From Oasisia sp. SBJ-2009 (lineage: Eukaryota > Annelida > Polychaeta > Sabellida > Siboglinidae): DNA of 64,000 bases. Positions 40,236 through 55,403 of the stretch are shown here, one piece after another (position 1 is the first letter of the stretch; each line of letters opens with the position of its first letter). Made by a program: the position numbers and the translations under genes. The notes beneath the pieces are model-generated. The model was given only the letters and a program-made list of their open reading frames with translations. It did no database searches and had not been told where the DNA came from. The stretch is from assembly GCA_964017155.1 (NCBI GenBank), contig OZ024854.1:68145254-68209253 (forward strand), in the 5' to 3' direction.

Positions 40236-43200
40236 TATCTGTTCAGATGTTACTTCCAGTTCCACTTACGTCCGCCTCCAGCTTCTCCCTGTTCATGCTC
40301 TCTGAGTTCAGGCTGTACTCCAACTTGTCATTGTGAGCCTTCAACTGGCTCAGGTCGCGGTTGTATGTGTGACTGGCCTGAGTGAGCGCGTCCTCATTGA
40401 GGCGCTGCAACAACAACACAGCTCATCAACCACTGGCAACAACAACACCTAACAACAACACAGCTTATTCAACCACTGGCAACAACAACACATAACAACA
40501 ACAACACAGCTCATTCAACCACTGGCAACAGCAACATATAACAACAACACAGCTCACTGGCAACAACAACACATAACAACAACAACACAGCTTATGCAAC
40601 CATTGGCAACAACAACACATAACAATAACAAAAATGTGTGGCTCAGCCCCACAATTTTATGGTTTCTCAACTGCATACATAATGAGTCCTTCTGTATGTC
40701 AATATGCTAACTTTGGGACATCATGGTTTGCAATCGTATCTCCTCCCAGGGGACGAGGACCAGTCACTCTTTCTGACCCACCAACTGGGGAGATGTTCAA
40801 AACGTAGGCTTATTGAGATAAGTGCAATTCCTAACCACGACCTCAAAATGAGCAGAAAAAGGACACTTTTTCTCAAGAATGCTGATCAAACTTGCAGGTA
40901 AATAAGAAATAAACAACAGACGGAGAATATCTGTCATCTTTGTTTAGAACTACATGTATATGAGTACTAGAAGGGCACCAACTGGTGGAGGATTGTGCAA
41001 GAGAGGCTAATCTGGAAACACATTGTGAGGCATCTGACTGTTTATTACATTTAAAGTGTTACAAATGAAATAACCTGCAGGCGGTGGAGACTGGTTGTTA
41101 CAAGATCAAATAATACAAAGACATAAACAAACACACTCACAATTTCCACTTTCAGCTCCTCTATCTTGCGAATGAGTTCCTGGTTCTCTGTGCTAAATGA
41201 ATCGTGGTCATCTCGACTTCGCTGTTTCGTTCTATCCAGCTCCATCTGGTGGCAGATATTACAGAATCTTTCAGTTGCTTTTGTCAAAATGAAGTGTACT
41301 GGAACCGGAGGTAACTTGGGAAAGTTGGTAAAGTAAAAGTGTTCCTTTAAAATGTATCTGAATCTTTGCCCAGATCTCTAACAAATACATATCCTTTACA
41401 TGTTCTTCAGACTGACATGATTACATTCCACAGGTGCATTAAAACAACATTTAGAATATATAAATCTGATGTTGTAAAAACAAAACAGTGTACGACAGCA
41501 ATGCTTCAAACTTCTTATATAGCGCAGTCTCCAATCCTCACGACCGTTCAAAGGGCTTTACACTTTACTTCCCTAATAGACCTGTTCCCTCAGACACCTG
41601 GGAGACATCCAGCCATATGCTACAATTAATGCTGCACAAAGGCTGCTCATCCACCACTGTCTACAGCCAGATACTCATTTGTACAGCTGAGTGAACTGGA
41701 GCAATGTAGGGTGAAAAAACTTGCCCAAGTTTTTAACACCACAGCACAGGATTCGAACCCGGGTTCTCGTAGTCGAGATTCTGAAGCTCTACCCCTGAGC
41801 CACTGCGCTCTACAAGAACATAACCCTAACCCTCACACACACAAGTACTTAGGCCTCACTTTGAGTGCGTAGTTTTCCGCCTTCACTCTCTCAACATCCT
41901 TCACATGTTCTTCGACTGACTGGTCCGACTGAGAGAAGCGGTTCAGCAGCTCCACCTAGTGGGAAACACATTAGTTGAGTCACATGACCTGTCTGTCTGA
42001 TCTGCTGTAGTTGTCGTGGTGACATCATGAACAAATTGAGTTGTTGGACTGAGGTGTGTAGTCACTGTGTAGTCACTGTGTAGTCACTGTGTAGTCACTG
42101 TGTAGTCACGGTGGTGTCTCAGTTGTTGTTGGTTCTGAGTGCGGGTGTCAGCAGTGGAACACAACTGTGATGTACATCACAAGTGTACACAACTGTGACG
42201 TACATCACAAGTGTACACAACTGTGGTGTACATCACACGTGTACACAACTGTGGTGTACATCACAAGTGTACACAACTGTGATGTACATCACAAGTGTAC
42301 ACAACTGTGGTATACATCACAAGTGTACACAACTGTGGTGTACATCACAAGTGTACACAACTGTGATGTATATCACAAGTGTACACAACTGTGGTGTACA
42401 TCACAAGTGTACACAAATATGATGTACATCGCAAGTGTACACAACTGTGATGTACATCACAAGTGTATACAAGTGTGATGTACATCGCAAGTGTACACAA
42501 CTGTGATGTACATCACAAGTGTACATAACTGTGATGTACATCGCAAGTGTGCACAACTGTGATGTACATCACAAGTGTACACAACTGTGATGTACACCAC
42601 AAGTGTACACAACTGTGATGTACACCACAAGTGTACACAACTGTGATGTACACCACAAGTGTACACAACTGTGATGTACACCGCAAGTGTACACAACTGT
42701 GATGTACATCACAAGTGAACACAACGGTGAGGTACATCACAAGTATACACAACTGTGATGTACATCGCAAGTGTACACAACTGTGATATACATCGCAAGT
42801 GTACACAACTGTGATTTACATCACAAGTGTACACAACTGTGATGTACATTGCAAGTGTACACGACTGTGATATACATCACACGTGTACATGACGGTAATG
42901 TACATAGCAAGTGTACACAACTGTGACGTACACCACAAGTGTACACAACAGTGATGTACACCACAAGTGTTCACAACTGTGATGTACACCACAAGTGTAC
43001 ACAACTGTGATGTACACCACAAGTGTACACAACTGTGATGTACACCACAAGTGTACACAACTGTGATGTACACCACAAGTGTACACAACTGTGATGTTCA
43101 TCACAAGTGTACACAACTGTGATGTACATCGTAGGTATGCGTATAGTCACCATGACAGGTTGTAACGTGTGCCAGATTTGCTTCAACTTTGTCTGGTTTG

Positions 43201-46200
43201 TACTCATTAACATCATGTTCTTAACACTACGACAAATAAGTAGACGGCAGGTGGCACATAAAATTACATTTAATAAACCTGATGCCATATTGCCAATTTT
43301 AACGTTGCAACCACAAAAGTGTCAAGTGTAACCAAAATATTCAACTAGGAAGCACCAGCCACGACAGAGACAGTGGACCGTCCAGAAGCTCTGAGAACTG
43401 TCCTTTGAAGTTGGGTGTGACCTACCTGGGCCCACAATCAGGTAACTTATGTTAGTAAAGAAACATAAAAGAAGACCACACAGATAGAGTAAGAATGCGG
43501 GGGTCGGGCAGGGGTAATGTAGGGGGTACACTCACCAGCTCGTTTCGAACAGCCTGGGGGGAAGAGAAGAGAAATATTAGTTACCCACACCCTCAAACAT
43601 GTTAGTGCCAGGACTTGACAGACCAGACAGGTTCAGTCTCACATTCTGACTCTACCCTTAGACATTTTAACAAACAGCCTGTCAGTATAACTGCTCTCAC
43701 ACACAGCCATAGGGCCAGTGTTGTCTCTCTAGATTACACTGCACGTAAACAACTCTAAGCACATCTTCAATCAAATAATGATGTACAAAAAGAGTTAAGT
43801 AGAACATTCTTTACTAGACCGCATTTTGTTTCTATTTACATATAATGTCTCTCAACAAGGCATTTATGAAGAACATGTGACCAACAGATTCTGCTAACAA
43901 CACAGCGTAGCTGAAGTAACATTACAAAACCAACGATGCCACTGAATGAGTGGAAGTGAAGAAAGAGGCACTTCTACCGAGAAGTGTCAACGAGGCAGAT
44001 ATCAAGCAGAGTCAACTGACAAGCAGCGAGAGAGCGAGGGACGAGACTGACCGGGTCAGTGAGAGTGAGGGACGAGACTGACCGGGTCAGTGAGAGTGAG
44101 GGACGAGACTGACCGGGTCAGTGAGAGTGAGGGACGAGACTGACCGGGTCAGTGAGAGAGTGAGGGACGTGACTGACCGGGTCAGTGAGAGTGAGGGACG
44201 AGACTGACCGGGTCAGTGAGAGTGAGGGACGAGACTGACCGGGTCAGTGAGAGAGTGAGGGACGAGACTGACCGGGTCAGTGAGAGTGAGGGACGAGACT
44301 GACCGGGTCAGTGAGAGAGTGAGGGACGAGACTGACCGGGTCAGTGAGAGTGAGGGACGAGACTGACCGGGTCAGTGAGTGTGAGGGACGAGACTGACCG
44401 GGTCAGTGAGAGAGGGAGGGACGAGACTGACCGGGTCAGTGAGAGAGGGAGGGACGAGACTGACCGGGTCAGTGAGAGAGGGAGGGACGAGACTGACCGG
44501 GTCAGTGAGAGAGCGAGGGACGAGACTGACCGGGTCAGTGAGAGAGCGAGGGACGAGACTGACCGGGTCAGTGAGAGAGCGAGGGACGAGACTGACCGGG
44601 TCAGTGAGAGAGGGAGGGACGAGACTGACCGGGTCAGTGAGAGAGCGAGGGACGAGACTGACCGGGTCAGTGAGAGAGGGAGGGACGAGACTGACCGGGT
44701 CAGTGAGAGAGCGAGGGACGAGACTGACCGGGTCAGTGAGAGAGCGAGGGACGAGACTGACCGGGTCAGTGAGAGAGCGAGGGACGAAACTGACCGGGTC
44801 AGTGAGAGAGTGGAGGGACGTGACTGACCGGGTCAGTGAGAGAGCGAGGGACGAGACTGACCGGGTCAGTGAGTGAGGGAGGGACGAGACTGACCGGGTC
44901 CGTGCCGGAGTCGTGAGGGGCGGAGCTGATCTTGTGGAGCTGCTGCTGCTGGACCAGACTGTCCGCGTTGAGCTTGTCCTGGAGCTCCCGCGTGGCTCGC
45001 TCGTGGCTCAGCTTGCTCTGGGCGTAGTCCAGCTCCTCCTCCAACTGGAGCCACAGGACATGGTCAGTGCGTGGTCAGACATGGGTCAGTCGCCCTCTTA
45101 TGGTACAGGTCAGTCACCTCATTATGTTACATGTTACAGTCATCTCATTATGTTACATGTTACAGTCATCTCATTATGTTACATGTTACAGTCATCTCAT
45201 TATGTTACATGTTACAGTCACCTCATTATGTTACATGTTACAGTCACCTCATTATGTTACATGTTACAGTCATCTCATTATGTTACATGTTACAGTCACC
45301 TCATTATGTTACATGTTACAGTCATCTCATTATGTTACATGTTACAGTCATCTCATTATGTTACATGTTACAGTCACCTCATTATGTTACATGTTACAGT
45401 CACCTCATTATGTTACATGTTACAGTCATCTCATTATGTTACATGTTACAGTCATCTCATTATGTTACATGTTACAGTCATCTCATTATGTTACATGTTA
45501 CAGTCACCTCATTATGTTACATGTTACAGTCATCTCATTATGTTACATGTTACAGTCATCTCATTATGTTACATGTTACAGTCACCTCATTATGTTACAT
45601 GTTACAGTCACCTCATTATGTTACATGTTTCAGTCATCTCATTATGTTACATGTTACAGTCACCTCATTATGTTACATGTTACAATCATCTCATTATGTT
45701 ACATGTTACAGTCATCTCATCATGTTACATGTTACAGTCACCTCATTATGTTACATGTTACAGTCACCTCATTATGTTACATGTTACAGTCATCTCATTA
45801 TGTTACATGTTACAGTCATCTCATTATGTTACATGTTACAGTCACCTCATTATGTTACATGTTACAGTCATCTCATTATGTTACATGTTACAGTCACCTC
45901 ATTATGTTACATGTTACAGTCATCTCATTATGTTACATGTTACAGTCACCTCATTATGTTACATGTTACAGTCACCTCATTATGTTACATGTTACAGTCA
46001 CCTCATTATGTTACATGTTACAGTCATCTCATTATGTTACATGTTACAGTCACCTCATTATGTTACATGTTACAGTCATCTCATTATGTTACATGTTACA
46101 GTCACCTCATTAGGTTACATGTTACAATCACCTCACTATGTTCATGTTACAGTCATCTCATTGTGTTTGTGTTACAAGTCTTCTACAATATCACACATCT

Positions 46201-49200
46201 CACTACTTTCCAGTGCTAAAATGTGATTGGTTTCTCCGATGAACAAATAACAACAGTTCAAACAGCTCTACACCAGTCACCAGCCACAGTCATGCCTTTG
46301 TTACTCTCATATAACAATGTCAAAGTGAGGCTCCAGTCTGGCTGATACAGACTCTTACTCTTATGAGCTGGGCAGCCTCTGTTAGAGTTGACCTCACTCG
46401 CTTCATGTTTGACCTTAGAGCACTCAGTTGACCTCACCTGCTTCACCTTTGACCTCAGAGTCCTCATCTCCATATCGGTGTTCCTCAGCTGCAGCTCCAT
46501 GTCCTGCTTCCCCTCCAACTCCCTGAAACACACAAGGTCACCTAGGCTGGGCTCATAGACAGGGTCACCTAGGCTGGGCTCATAGACAGGGTCACCTAGG
46601 CTGGGCTCATAGACAGGGTCACCTAGGCTGGGCTCATAGACAGGGTCATCTAGGCTGGGCTCATAGACAGGGTCACCTAGGCTGGGCTCATAGACAGGGT
46701 CACCTAGGCTGGGCTCATAGACAGGGTCACGTAGGCTGGGCTCATAGCAAGGGTCACCTAGGCTGGGCTCATAGCAAGGGTCACCTAGGCTGGGCTCATA
46801 GAGAGGGGTCACCTAGGCTGGGCTCATAGCAAGGGTCACCTAGGCTGGGCTCATAGAGAGGGTCACCTAGGCTGGGCTCATAGCGAGGGTCACCTAGGCT
46901 CGGCTCATAGGGAGGGTCACCTAGGCTGGGCTCATAGAGAGGGTCACCTAGGCTGGGCTTATAGGGAGGGTCACCTAGGCTGGGCTCATAGCAAGGGTCA
47001 CCTAGGCTGGGCTCATAGAGAGGGTCACCTAGGCTGGGCTCATAGGGAGGGTCACCTAGGCTGGGCTCATAGCAAGGGTCACCTAGGCTGGGCTCATAGG
47101 GAGGGTCACCTAGGCTGGGCTCATAGCAAGGGTCACCTAGGCTGGGCTCATAGGGAGGGTCACCTAGGCTGGGCTCATAGGGAGGGTCACCTAGGCTGGG
47201 CTCATATCAAGGGTCACCTAGGCTGGGCTCATAGCAAGGGTCACCTAGGCTGGGCTCATAGGGAGGGTCACCTAGGCTGGGCTCATAGCAAGGGTCACGT
47301 AGGCTGGGCTCATAGCAAGGGTCACCTAGGCTGGGCTCATAGAGGGTCACCTAGGCTGGGCTCATAGCAAGGGTCACCTAGGCTGGGCTCATAGAGAGGG
47401 TCACCTAGGCTGGGCTCATAGCAAGGGTCACCTAGGCTGGGGTCATAGAGAGGGTCACCTAGGGTAGGCTCATAGCAAGGGTCACCTAGGCTGGGCTCAT
47501 AGAGAGGGTCACCTAGGCTGGGCTCATAGAGAGGGTCACCTAGGCTAGGCTCATAGAGAGGGTCACCTAGGCTGGGCTCATAGAGAGGTTCATATAGGCT
47601 GGGCTCATAGTGGCAAGGCTGTCATCTAACAATGCAACCATGGTAACATAGACTGCTCCCCAACAGTGCCACCATGGTGACGTAGACTGCTGTCTGTTAG
47701 GGTCAGAATATCATACAAGTTTGACCGCCGTCCACTCACCGGGTGAGTTGTTCTTCTTTCATGGTGAGCTGGTCCCGTACTTTGGTGAGGAGGATCTCCG
47801 TGCTCTGTCTCTGCTCCATCTCCTTGCTCAAGTCAAACCTACAACACACACCACAGTTGTTGGGGGAACCTACAAAGTTGTCTAAAGGTCAAGTGTGTTT
47901 AGTCCTAAACATGAGGCCACTAGGTTCTCGTTGTCTCATTCATTCCTATCATAAAATATCAAGAATTTTATTTTACACTCTCAAACACTTCCCTTGAACA
48001 TCTCCACATCCAGTCATTTCCCGCTCCATCTTTTCGTCATTTCTATCCTAATCTTCCCTTCCTCCCTCACCCGGGCTGTGTTCCTCAGCCCCCCTCCCCC
48101 TCTGTAATGTCATGAGTCACAGAAGACTGTCCTGACTGACCACTTGACCACTCACTCAAGTCGCCGGATCTTTGCCTCGAGGTCAATCTTGGCCTGTTCC
48201 AGCGACGACTTTGCCTTCGTCACTGTCTCCAGCTTCCTGCAAGCAGCACTGAGTGACAACTGACGCCAACACTGGCAGAAACACAAATGTTTACTAAGAT
48301 GACCAAAGCATTATCCATAATTTAATTACTTTGCATAATCAAACAGTAAACATTGTTTCTCCTTCCATAAAAAGTCCACTGAGAATGCTTAGTTACATTT
48401 CTGTGACAAACAAAACTACAATTATGTTATAAATTGACAACGTAGTTCAGTACTGATTATGATAGATTGAGACAGTTGTCACAGAGGCTGTGACTTTGTT
48501 AATGATGCAACTAGTACAACGTCAACAGGACAGCTCTAGTCAGACTGGAACTGACCGAATCAGTTCAGCCTTCTCCTTCTCAAATGACTTGCGTCTGTTC
48601 TCCAGCGATGTCTTCATGCTACGCTCACGGTCCAACTTGCGCTGAGTCTCCCGCAATTGGTCTTGCAGCCTCGTTGTGCTCGTCATATCTGTAACCATGA
48701 CAACCACTCACTGTTACCATGGCAACCACTGAGAGTACCACGACAATGTCTTGTAACCACGTCATCCACCCACATCAACTGTAATAACAACTCACTGGCC
48801 TATGACAACCCATCACAATCACCATGACAACACACAGCTTCCATGACAACCACTTGCAGTAATCACAGCTTACAACAACCAACACAAATTATTTAAAAAT
48901 ACAGAGATAATGCAAAGTTGGTGTAAGCTATTTGTCTAATAATTTGTCTTTTTCCAGTTTATTAAAATTAATAATAATGCCATAGTTCTTCAACAATGTG
49001 AAGACGTACCATTGGAGATGTTGAAGTTGAAGTGTCCGCCTACACCACCGCTGTAGGGAGTGGTTGGTACGTCCTGGGAGACTTCAGTACTTGTGTACGA
49101 CAGTGCGTCGTCATCAACAACGTTCGTCCGTGACATATCAAACTGGAAGAAAGTTGGGGACACTCCTCGTGGTCTGGAAAGAGCACATGGCATGGTTGTT

Positions 49201-50351
49201 ACACCAATCTATGGGACTATGTGAGCGTGCATTGAAATTTCTTTTAAATTGCAAACTGTCAGTTACAGGCAGTGAAATCATATTACGTAAAACTACCTGG
49301 TAGAATAACCATCTTTTGTACTATGACATAGCAGAACTAATCATGATATAATTAAACATTTGTATTTTATAATGATTTTGACAACAATGGGAACGTTAAT
49401 ATGCTCTCATTATTCATAATTCACACTGCTGGAAAATTATACGTTTAACTACTTATAATAGCTTATATAATAAATATTAATAAAAAAACAATTTTGAGAC
49501 CATGAAATCCGGGACGGCTGACTCATTCATGGGTCTGTACATACAAACCAAGTAACATGCTGTCTTATGGATTATTATGATATATGAGAATGTAGTCACT
49601 ACATGGAAGATGATAGGTGTTGCATATATAATTTGTAATGAATTTTCTAACCAGGGAAAATTCTGGAACATTAACAGGCATATATATATATATAACATGG
49701 TCTAATTAACACTATGAGGTAACTGAAACACAAAGATATAAAAACAGTTCACATTTCAACAGTACTCCTATATGTAGAATACAATGCTAAAACAGCAACA
49801 GTAGATGCCCTAGGTGGAATTAAATGTTGTTGTCTCGACAAATCATTAATGATGTGATATCATAAAGCTACTGTGTGTGTTGGCTCAACTACACATTTCA
49901 ATGTAATCTCAGTTACAAGGACTTATTATGTTGTAATGTGCTGCAAAGCCAAAGCAAAAATTTACTACAACAACAAAATCAACACAAATAATCTGAACAA
50001 CAAAAACTTAACACAAAGAAACTGAAATTGTGAGTTTTATTGTCAAAATGATCCACAATGTAATACAAATGAAAAACATCCTCAAAATATTGTTTAAACT
50101 GATTAATTTTTCAATTTCAGCCAGTTCTGGTCACATTTCTCCTAAGTGTAAATGATGTCTGCACAACCATGTTACAAAACAGTCACAATTACTTTTCATT
50201 TTTCATATTGCTTAGACCATTTCACTATTTAACATTATAATTTATATACATGCATACATGCAATTCATGCATGCATACATATACGTACATACGTACGTAC
50301 GTACGTACGTATGTACGTACGTACGTACGTACATACATACATACACACACA

Positions 50352-50392
<41 letters not shown>

Positions 50393-50411
50393 TTGCATTT
50401 ATATATGCTAT

Positions 50412-50458
<47 letters not shown>

Positions 50459-50466
50459 TGTATATG

Positions 50467-50503
<37 letters not shown>

Positions 50504-53500
50504 CAAAGCTTTACGCATTGAAATCAATTGTTATTTAGCGGTCGGATGTATCTGTTCCAGCTGGCTGCAAGATCTCATTGGAATGTTAGGATGATTGAAT
50601 GTTGTATTTCCGTTGATATAGCAGGTTTTCCCAAGAATAAAATCATAACATACATTTGGTTTTACAACTGATGTAAAATAGGAAACAATGTACATGTTTT
50701 TCCAACGATTACATACTACCCACCTTGGAGTCTGCTGTGATTTACATTTACAGCAACACTGCATCCTGGATGAACGAAACAGGGTCTAAATTTCAGTTTC
50801 AATTGATAACATTGTTTCTAGTAGCAACATATACCTGCACAATAAGCTATGTTTCAAATAATGCCTGATGGTAAACGGAGGATACCTTATATGAGTGTCA
50901 TCTCCTCAGTTTCTCCCTGCACCCCAATGGACACTGCAGAAATCATGGGGAGTGCTGCAGCCTCTGTTTCACACTTTCAGCCTCACGTTGAATATTTGTG
51001 AACCAACTGCAGATTTACTCAAATGCATGCCAAGTTTTACTGTCATATATATGACATTAATCCTATGTGGATGGTGGGAGATGTCACTATAAAGTTAATA
51101 CAGAGACCACCTCCTGCATTCCTATTTCAGACAATTGTTGCCACCGGCAACATGCAACATGGCTGCCACATACAACATTGCAAGGTTGTTTTTATAGGAA
51201 CTATTCTAAGCTGCATATGATTTTGTATTGTTTAAGTATATTGGAATATGTGATGAATTTATGCCACTAGTGCTAGAAATAGTAGCACACTAAAAAGGTA
51301 CATTTTAACTAGGTGTCAAACAGATTAATTTATCTATTATGAGTACTGTATAAATTAACTGCCATTACGAAATCTTATTTGCCTTACTATTATATATATT
51401 TTATTATTTTACTATTTATATAATAATGAAATTTTTTATATTCTGGTGGTCCTCAATAAAAGCCCCTAGGCTTTCTAGAGAATCTCCATGGTTACGTCTT
51501 TAATACTCACTTGTATGCTGTGCATTTATTTCTATATGGTGACCAGAATAAATAAAGTTCAATTCAAAAGAATACACTGCCTATAAAGTATGCATATATA
51601 TTTTGTATTCATTAATATGACAAGCAAATACTGAAGGTGTTTATAATTGTGAAGCTGCCATCATATATGCAGAGCAATTATTAACACATTATCATCATGT
51701 GGTGACTCTTACAGGTTAAATAAATCCAACTTGTCTACTTACATAGTCTAATATTGTTTTTAATTAACATAGTGTAACTTATTTTTCTAATCAGACAGTA
51801 AAGTAAAAAAATTAATCATAAAATACATACCATTTATTCATACTATATCAACACAGTTTCTTATCTTATTAGACACTGTCATGTGAACCAAATTACCAGA
51901 TAATTCTCCTAATTAAAAACTAGCAATATCTTATATACTAGTCATAATTTCAATCTAGATTAATTACACAATTGGCAATGTAGCAGCTACTGAAATATTT
52001 AAAATAACTACTGAAATATTAAAAATAACTATGTGTCTTATACTAATTGTTCGTCATCAGTGGGGCCAGAGTAGTTCTTTGAGTTGACCTAACAACGTAA
52101 ACGTGTGCTGTAAGAACGGAAACACATTCGCATAAATTAATATCAGAATGTGACAAAGTGAAGAAGCGTGGCAGTTGTACGACAACAGATGTAAAAAGTT
52201 AAGTAGATTCCAAACAACCCTTTCACTTGGGAAAATAGTATGAGAAAAACATTGAACGAACCAAAGATGAGAAATAAAGGGAGGAGAGGGGTGGGAGAGA
52301 TTTCTGATTTCATTTGTGAGGTTCATCATCAAAAAAGGCAACAGTGGAGATTTGATCCAAGAGAAAACGATCGCTACCGAAGAAAGCCGGGAGATAGTGA
52401 AAATGAGAGGACTTATTATCTGAGCACAACCAAACAGCTCATGAAAATGTCATCTGTGCTTTTGATACAACCTGCAACATGACACGTCCAAGTGGCAGAA
52501 CCTGTGTAGACACGACTACGTGAGGGTGAGATCTTCACACAGCACGGCCACCACGACACAATGACAGCGAGTGGTCTACTTGAGCTACAAACATGCATGC
52601 ATGCTGCGTGCGTGTCACGGACCGGCAGCTTGACTACGCACTTACTTCTTCGGCGTGTCAAGGTCGGACACATTGACATCGGTGTCATCGTTGGTGTCGT
52701 CACTGTGCTTCGAGCGTCGCGCTGGCACCATCAGTCCAAGCGGTGACTCCGCCTTCTTCTGCTTCTTCTTCTTCGTCTTCCGCGTTCCCCCCTTCCCCAC
52801 CTGTATCCCGGTGGTGTGGGAGAGGGGAGGGGCTGTGGGAAGGAGCTGGGAGCTGTGTCGTGTCTGATCGTGTAGCACCAGCGACGTCGCAAAGTCGAGC
52901 CGGTTGATGTCGGGCGCCGTGGCGATCTGTGGTGGCTGACTCGGCTCCTGCACCTGCGCCCCCTGGTGGCGGGTGTGGATGGTGGTCTGCTGGGCCGTGT
53001 CGCGGTGCTCCGAGTGTGGGTCAGTCTGTAGGCCGGTGGAGCGCTGGTCAGGCCAGTGGCCGGTCTGCTGCAGCACGTGGCGGGCCTCATACACGGGCAG
53101 GGTCTGCATCGTGTCTGTCCGTGTGTCCACTCGCTCCGTCTCCGTGTGGTGGGACGCCAGCAGGATCAACTTCCTGCGCGTCTGAGTCCCCCCGCTGTGG
53201 GCACTGACCACATCGGTCTGCTGGCCCTCTGTCCACACCACTGACCGGTGGGTCTGCTGGGCAGTTGTCTTCTGCGAGACTGTCTTCGGGGCAGTAACGT
53301 TAGGCCTGCCCTCTGTTGGCCAGTCTGGGGGTGACTTCGGTGAAGACATTGTAGACTTTGGCGGGGAGACGTCTGTGCTCCCCAGAGAGAGGGGTGCTGG
53401 TTTGGGGCGATGTTTACGGGGTGACTTCTTCGGGGGCGGCACTACGTCAGTCACGGTGGTCTTTGTGGTACACGTCACCTCGGTGTTGCCCGACGGAGAC

Positions 53501-55368
53501 TTGAAGACCATATTGTGGTTTGGGCTAGTCTTGGGCTTCTTGGGCGGTGACTCCAAAACAATGTCAAAGGTGGTCGTGCCCGACGGGGTGTCAAACACGA
53601 TGTGTTCGTCCCTCCTACAAGTGACACATCACACCCAATCCTCAGTAGACTCGACTGGCTACACAACGTGCCACTAGGGGCACTGAACACATGTAGCAGT
53701 GCCCCTAGTGGCACTCTCACAAACTGCACAGTTTGGAATCATTCTCGCAACTGTCTCCTTGCCATGTCTCCAGGGGACACAATGGAACCAAGGTCAAGGG
53801 TCACACGACCACACACAGTGCTTCCCCATACTTACATATATCTGGTTATTGGCCTTCTCATTGAATACGTATGCAAGTGTAATCACGTGAATGTGTCACT
53901 GGTGTGTAAAGTAGTATGTTCAGAATCTCCCCTTTATTTTATCCATATTATGTTACTTGAAACTCTTCTTAGATAGGTAGAAATCCATATAATAATCAGC
54001 ACTGCTCAACCAATCTGTTGTATTGCGAATGAATGTGGTGATCCCTACTGCTACAAACTATACCTGAGGGTGTGTATCTGAGGGTGTGTATCTAACACAA
54101 TCAGCCTAGTTTGGGTTTCACTTGAAATCTTCACAGCATCAAAACCATCTGCACTTTGACCAACATGTGTCATTTGTTTTCACATTTGTGCGACAAACAG
54201 AATATTTCTATTTGGATCAAAATGGGATGTGACCATATTTCTCCAGACTTAAAAATCAATATTCCATATAGACTGTGGTTTGACGTGTGTTAGTGTTGGA
54301 AACATTACCGTTACATTACGTGGGTCTTAGTTGGACAGCGAAACATACTTTCAAAGCATCCCTCTGTGGAACAAGATGATACAGCTGTACCTAAATATTT
54401 GTTTTTACTGTAAAACTAATGTTTCATTTTGATGCTCGAGATACAACTGCAACACAGCAGTGAAGAGAAAACTACTGATAAATGTTATGCTAGTACTATT
54501 ACTGATATTTATTTATATAGTTATAATCTCTATTGAAAGGTGGCATTTTTCAGCCATCTGTTCTGATTTGTATGAGTCTTTTTATGCCTTACAATATGCA
54601 GCATGCCACATTACATTTAATATGCCCACAGAGTTGCTCACAAGTTAAATATTTCACGAATGAAATGTTCCAAATGAATAAGAAACATTCACATATAATA
54701 AACACCAACAAGTCACTGGGTCATGGGATTGTTCCTTGTGATTGGTGCCTTATGTGTAGACCAGCGATGACAGTAGGTGGATGATACACACACACACACA
54801 CCACACCACACCACACCACACCACACCACACCACACCACACCACACCACACCACACCACACCACACCACACCACACCACACCACACCACACCACACCACA
54901 CCACACCCCCCACACCCCACACCCCCCCCCCCCCCACACACACACACAACTACTTCAGGAGTAGACTGTACAACTACTCAGTCCTCAGTGTGGAGGACAC
55001 AACCAGGACATATCCATAAAATGACCCGATTCACCGGTTGTATACAATGAATAAAATAACAACAAAGACTGACCATTTGTTTTGATTGAGACTGACAGTT
55101 TTTAAAGACTATAAAAACATCTCCTTCCAAACATAATCACTATGTGGCCAACAAAAATAGCACACCCAATCTTCCTCTTGGACACTATTCTTTGAGGGAA
55201 GGACACTTTTTCTTAGTGGTAGGCTAGGGCCTCTCTGCCTGGGCCCTTCTTGGGGGTTTGGGCCCATCATCTCTTGGGGCAGGGGGAGAAACAAACACTT
55301 ACCTATCATCTTCCATCAGCTGCACAGACTTTGGCATTGCTGTCCGCGGGGAAGTGGCTTGGCCAGAG

Positions 55369-55403
<35 letters not shown>

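Noticed and set aside
44375..46226. Plus-strand frames of 150-437 codons over the W15 region
   Set aside because: They run through the 33-bp and 26-bp arrays and the antisense of exon W15; the coding evidence is on the minus strand.
50895..51270. Overlapping 65-67 codon plus-strand frames in intron W9-W10
   Set aside because: Short, overlapping in different phases and without similarity; consistent with chance in AT-rich DNA.
52655..53244. Plus-strand frames of 60-90 codons opposite W9
   Set aside because: Shadows of the GC-rich exon on the other strand; the minus-strand frame is the one that is spliced and continuous with W8 and W10.
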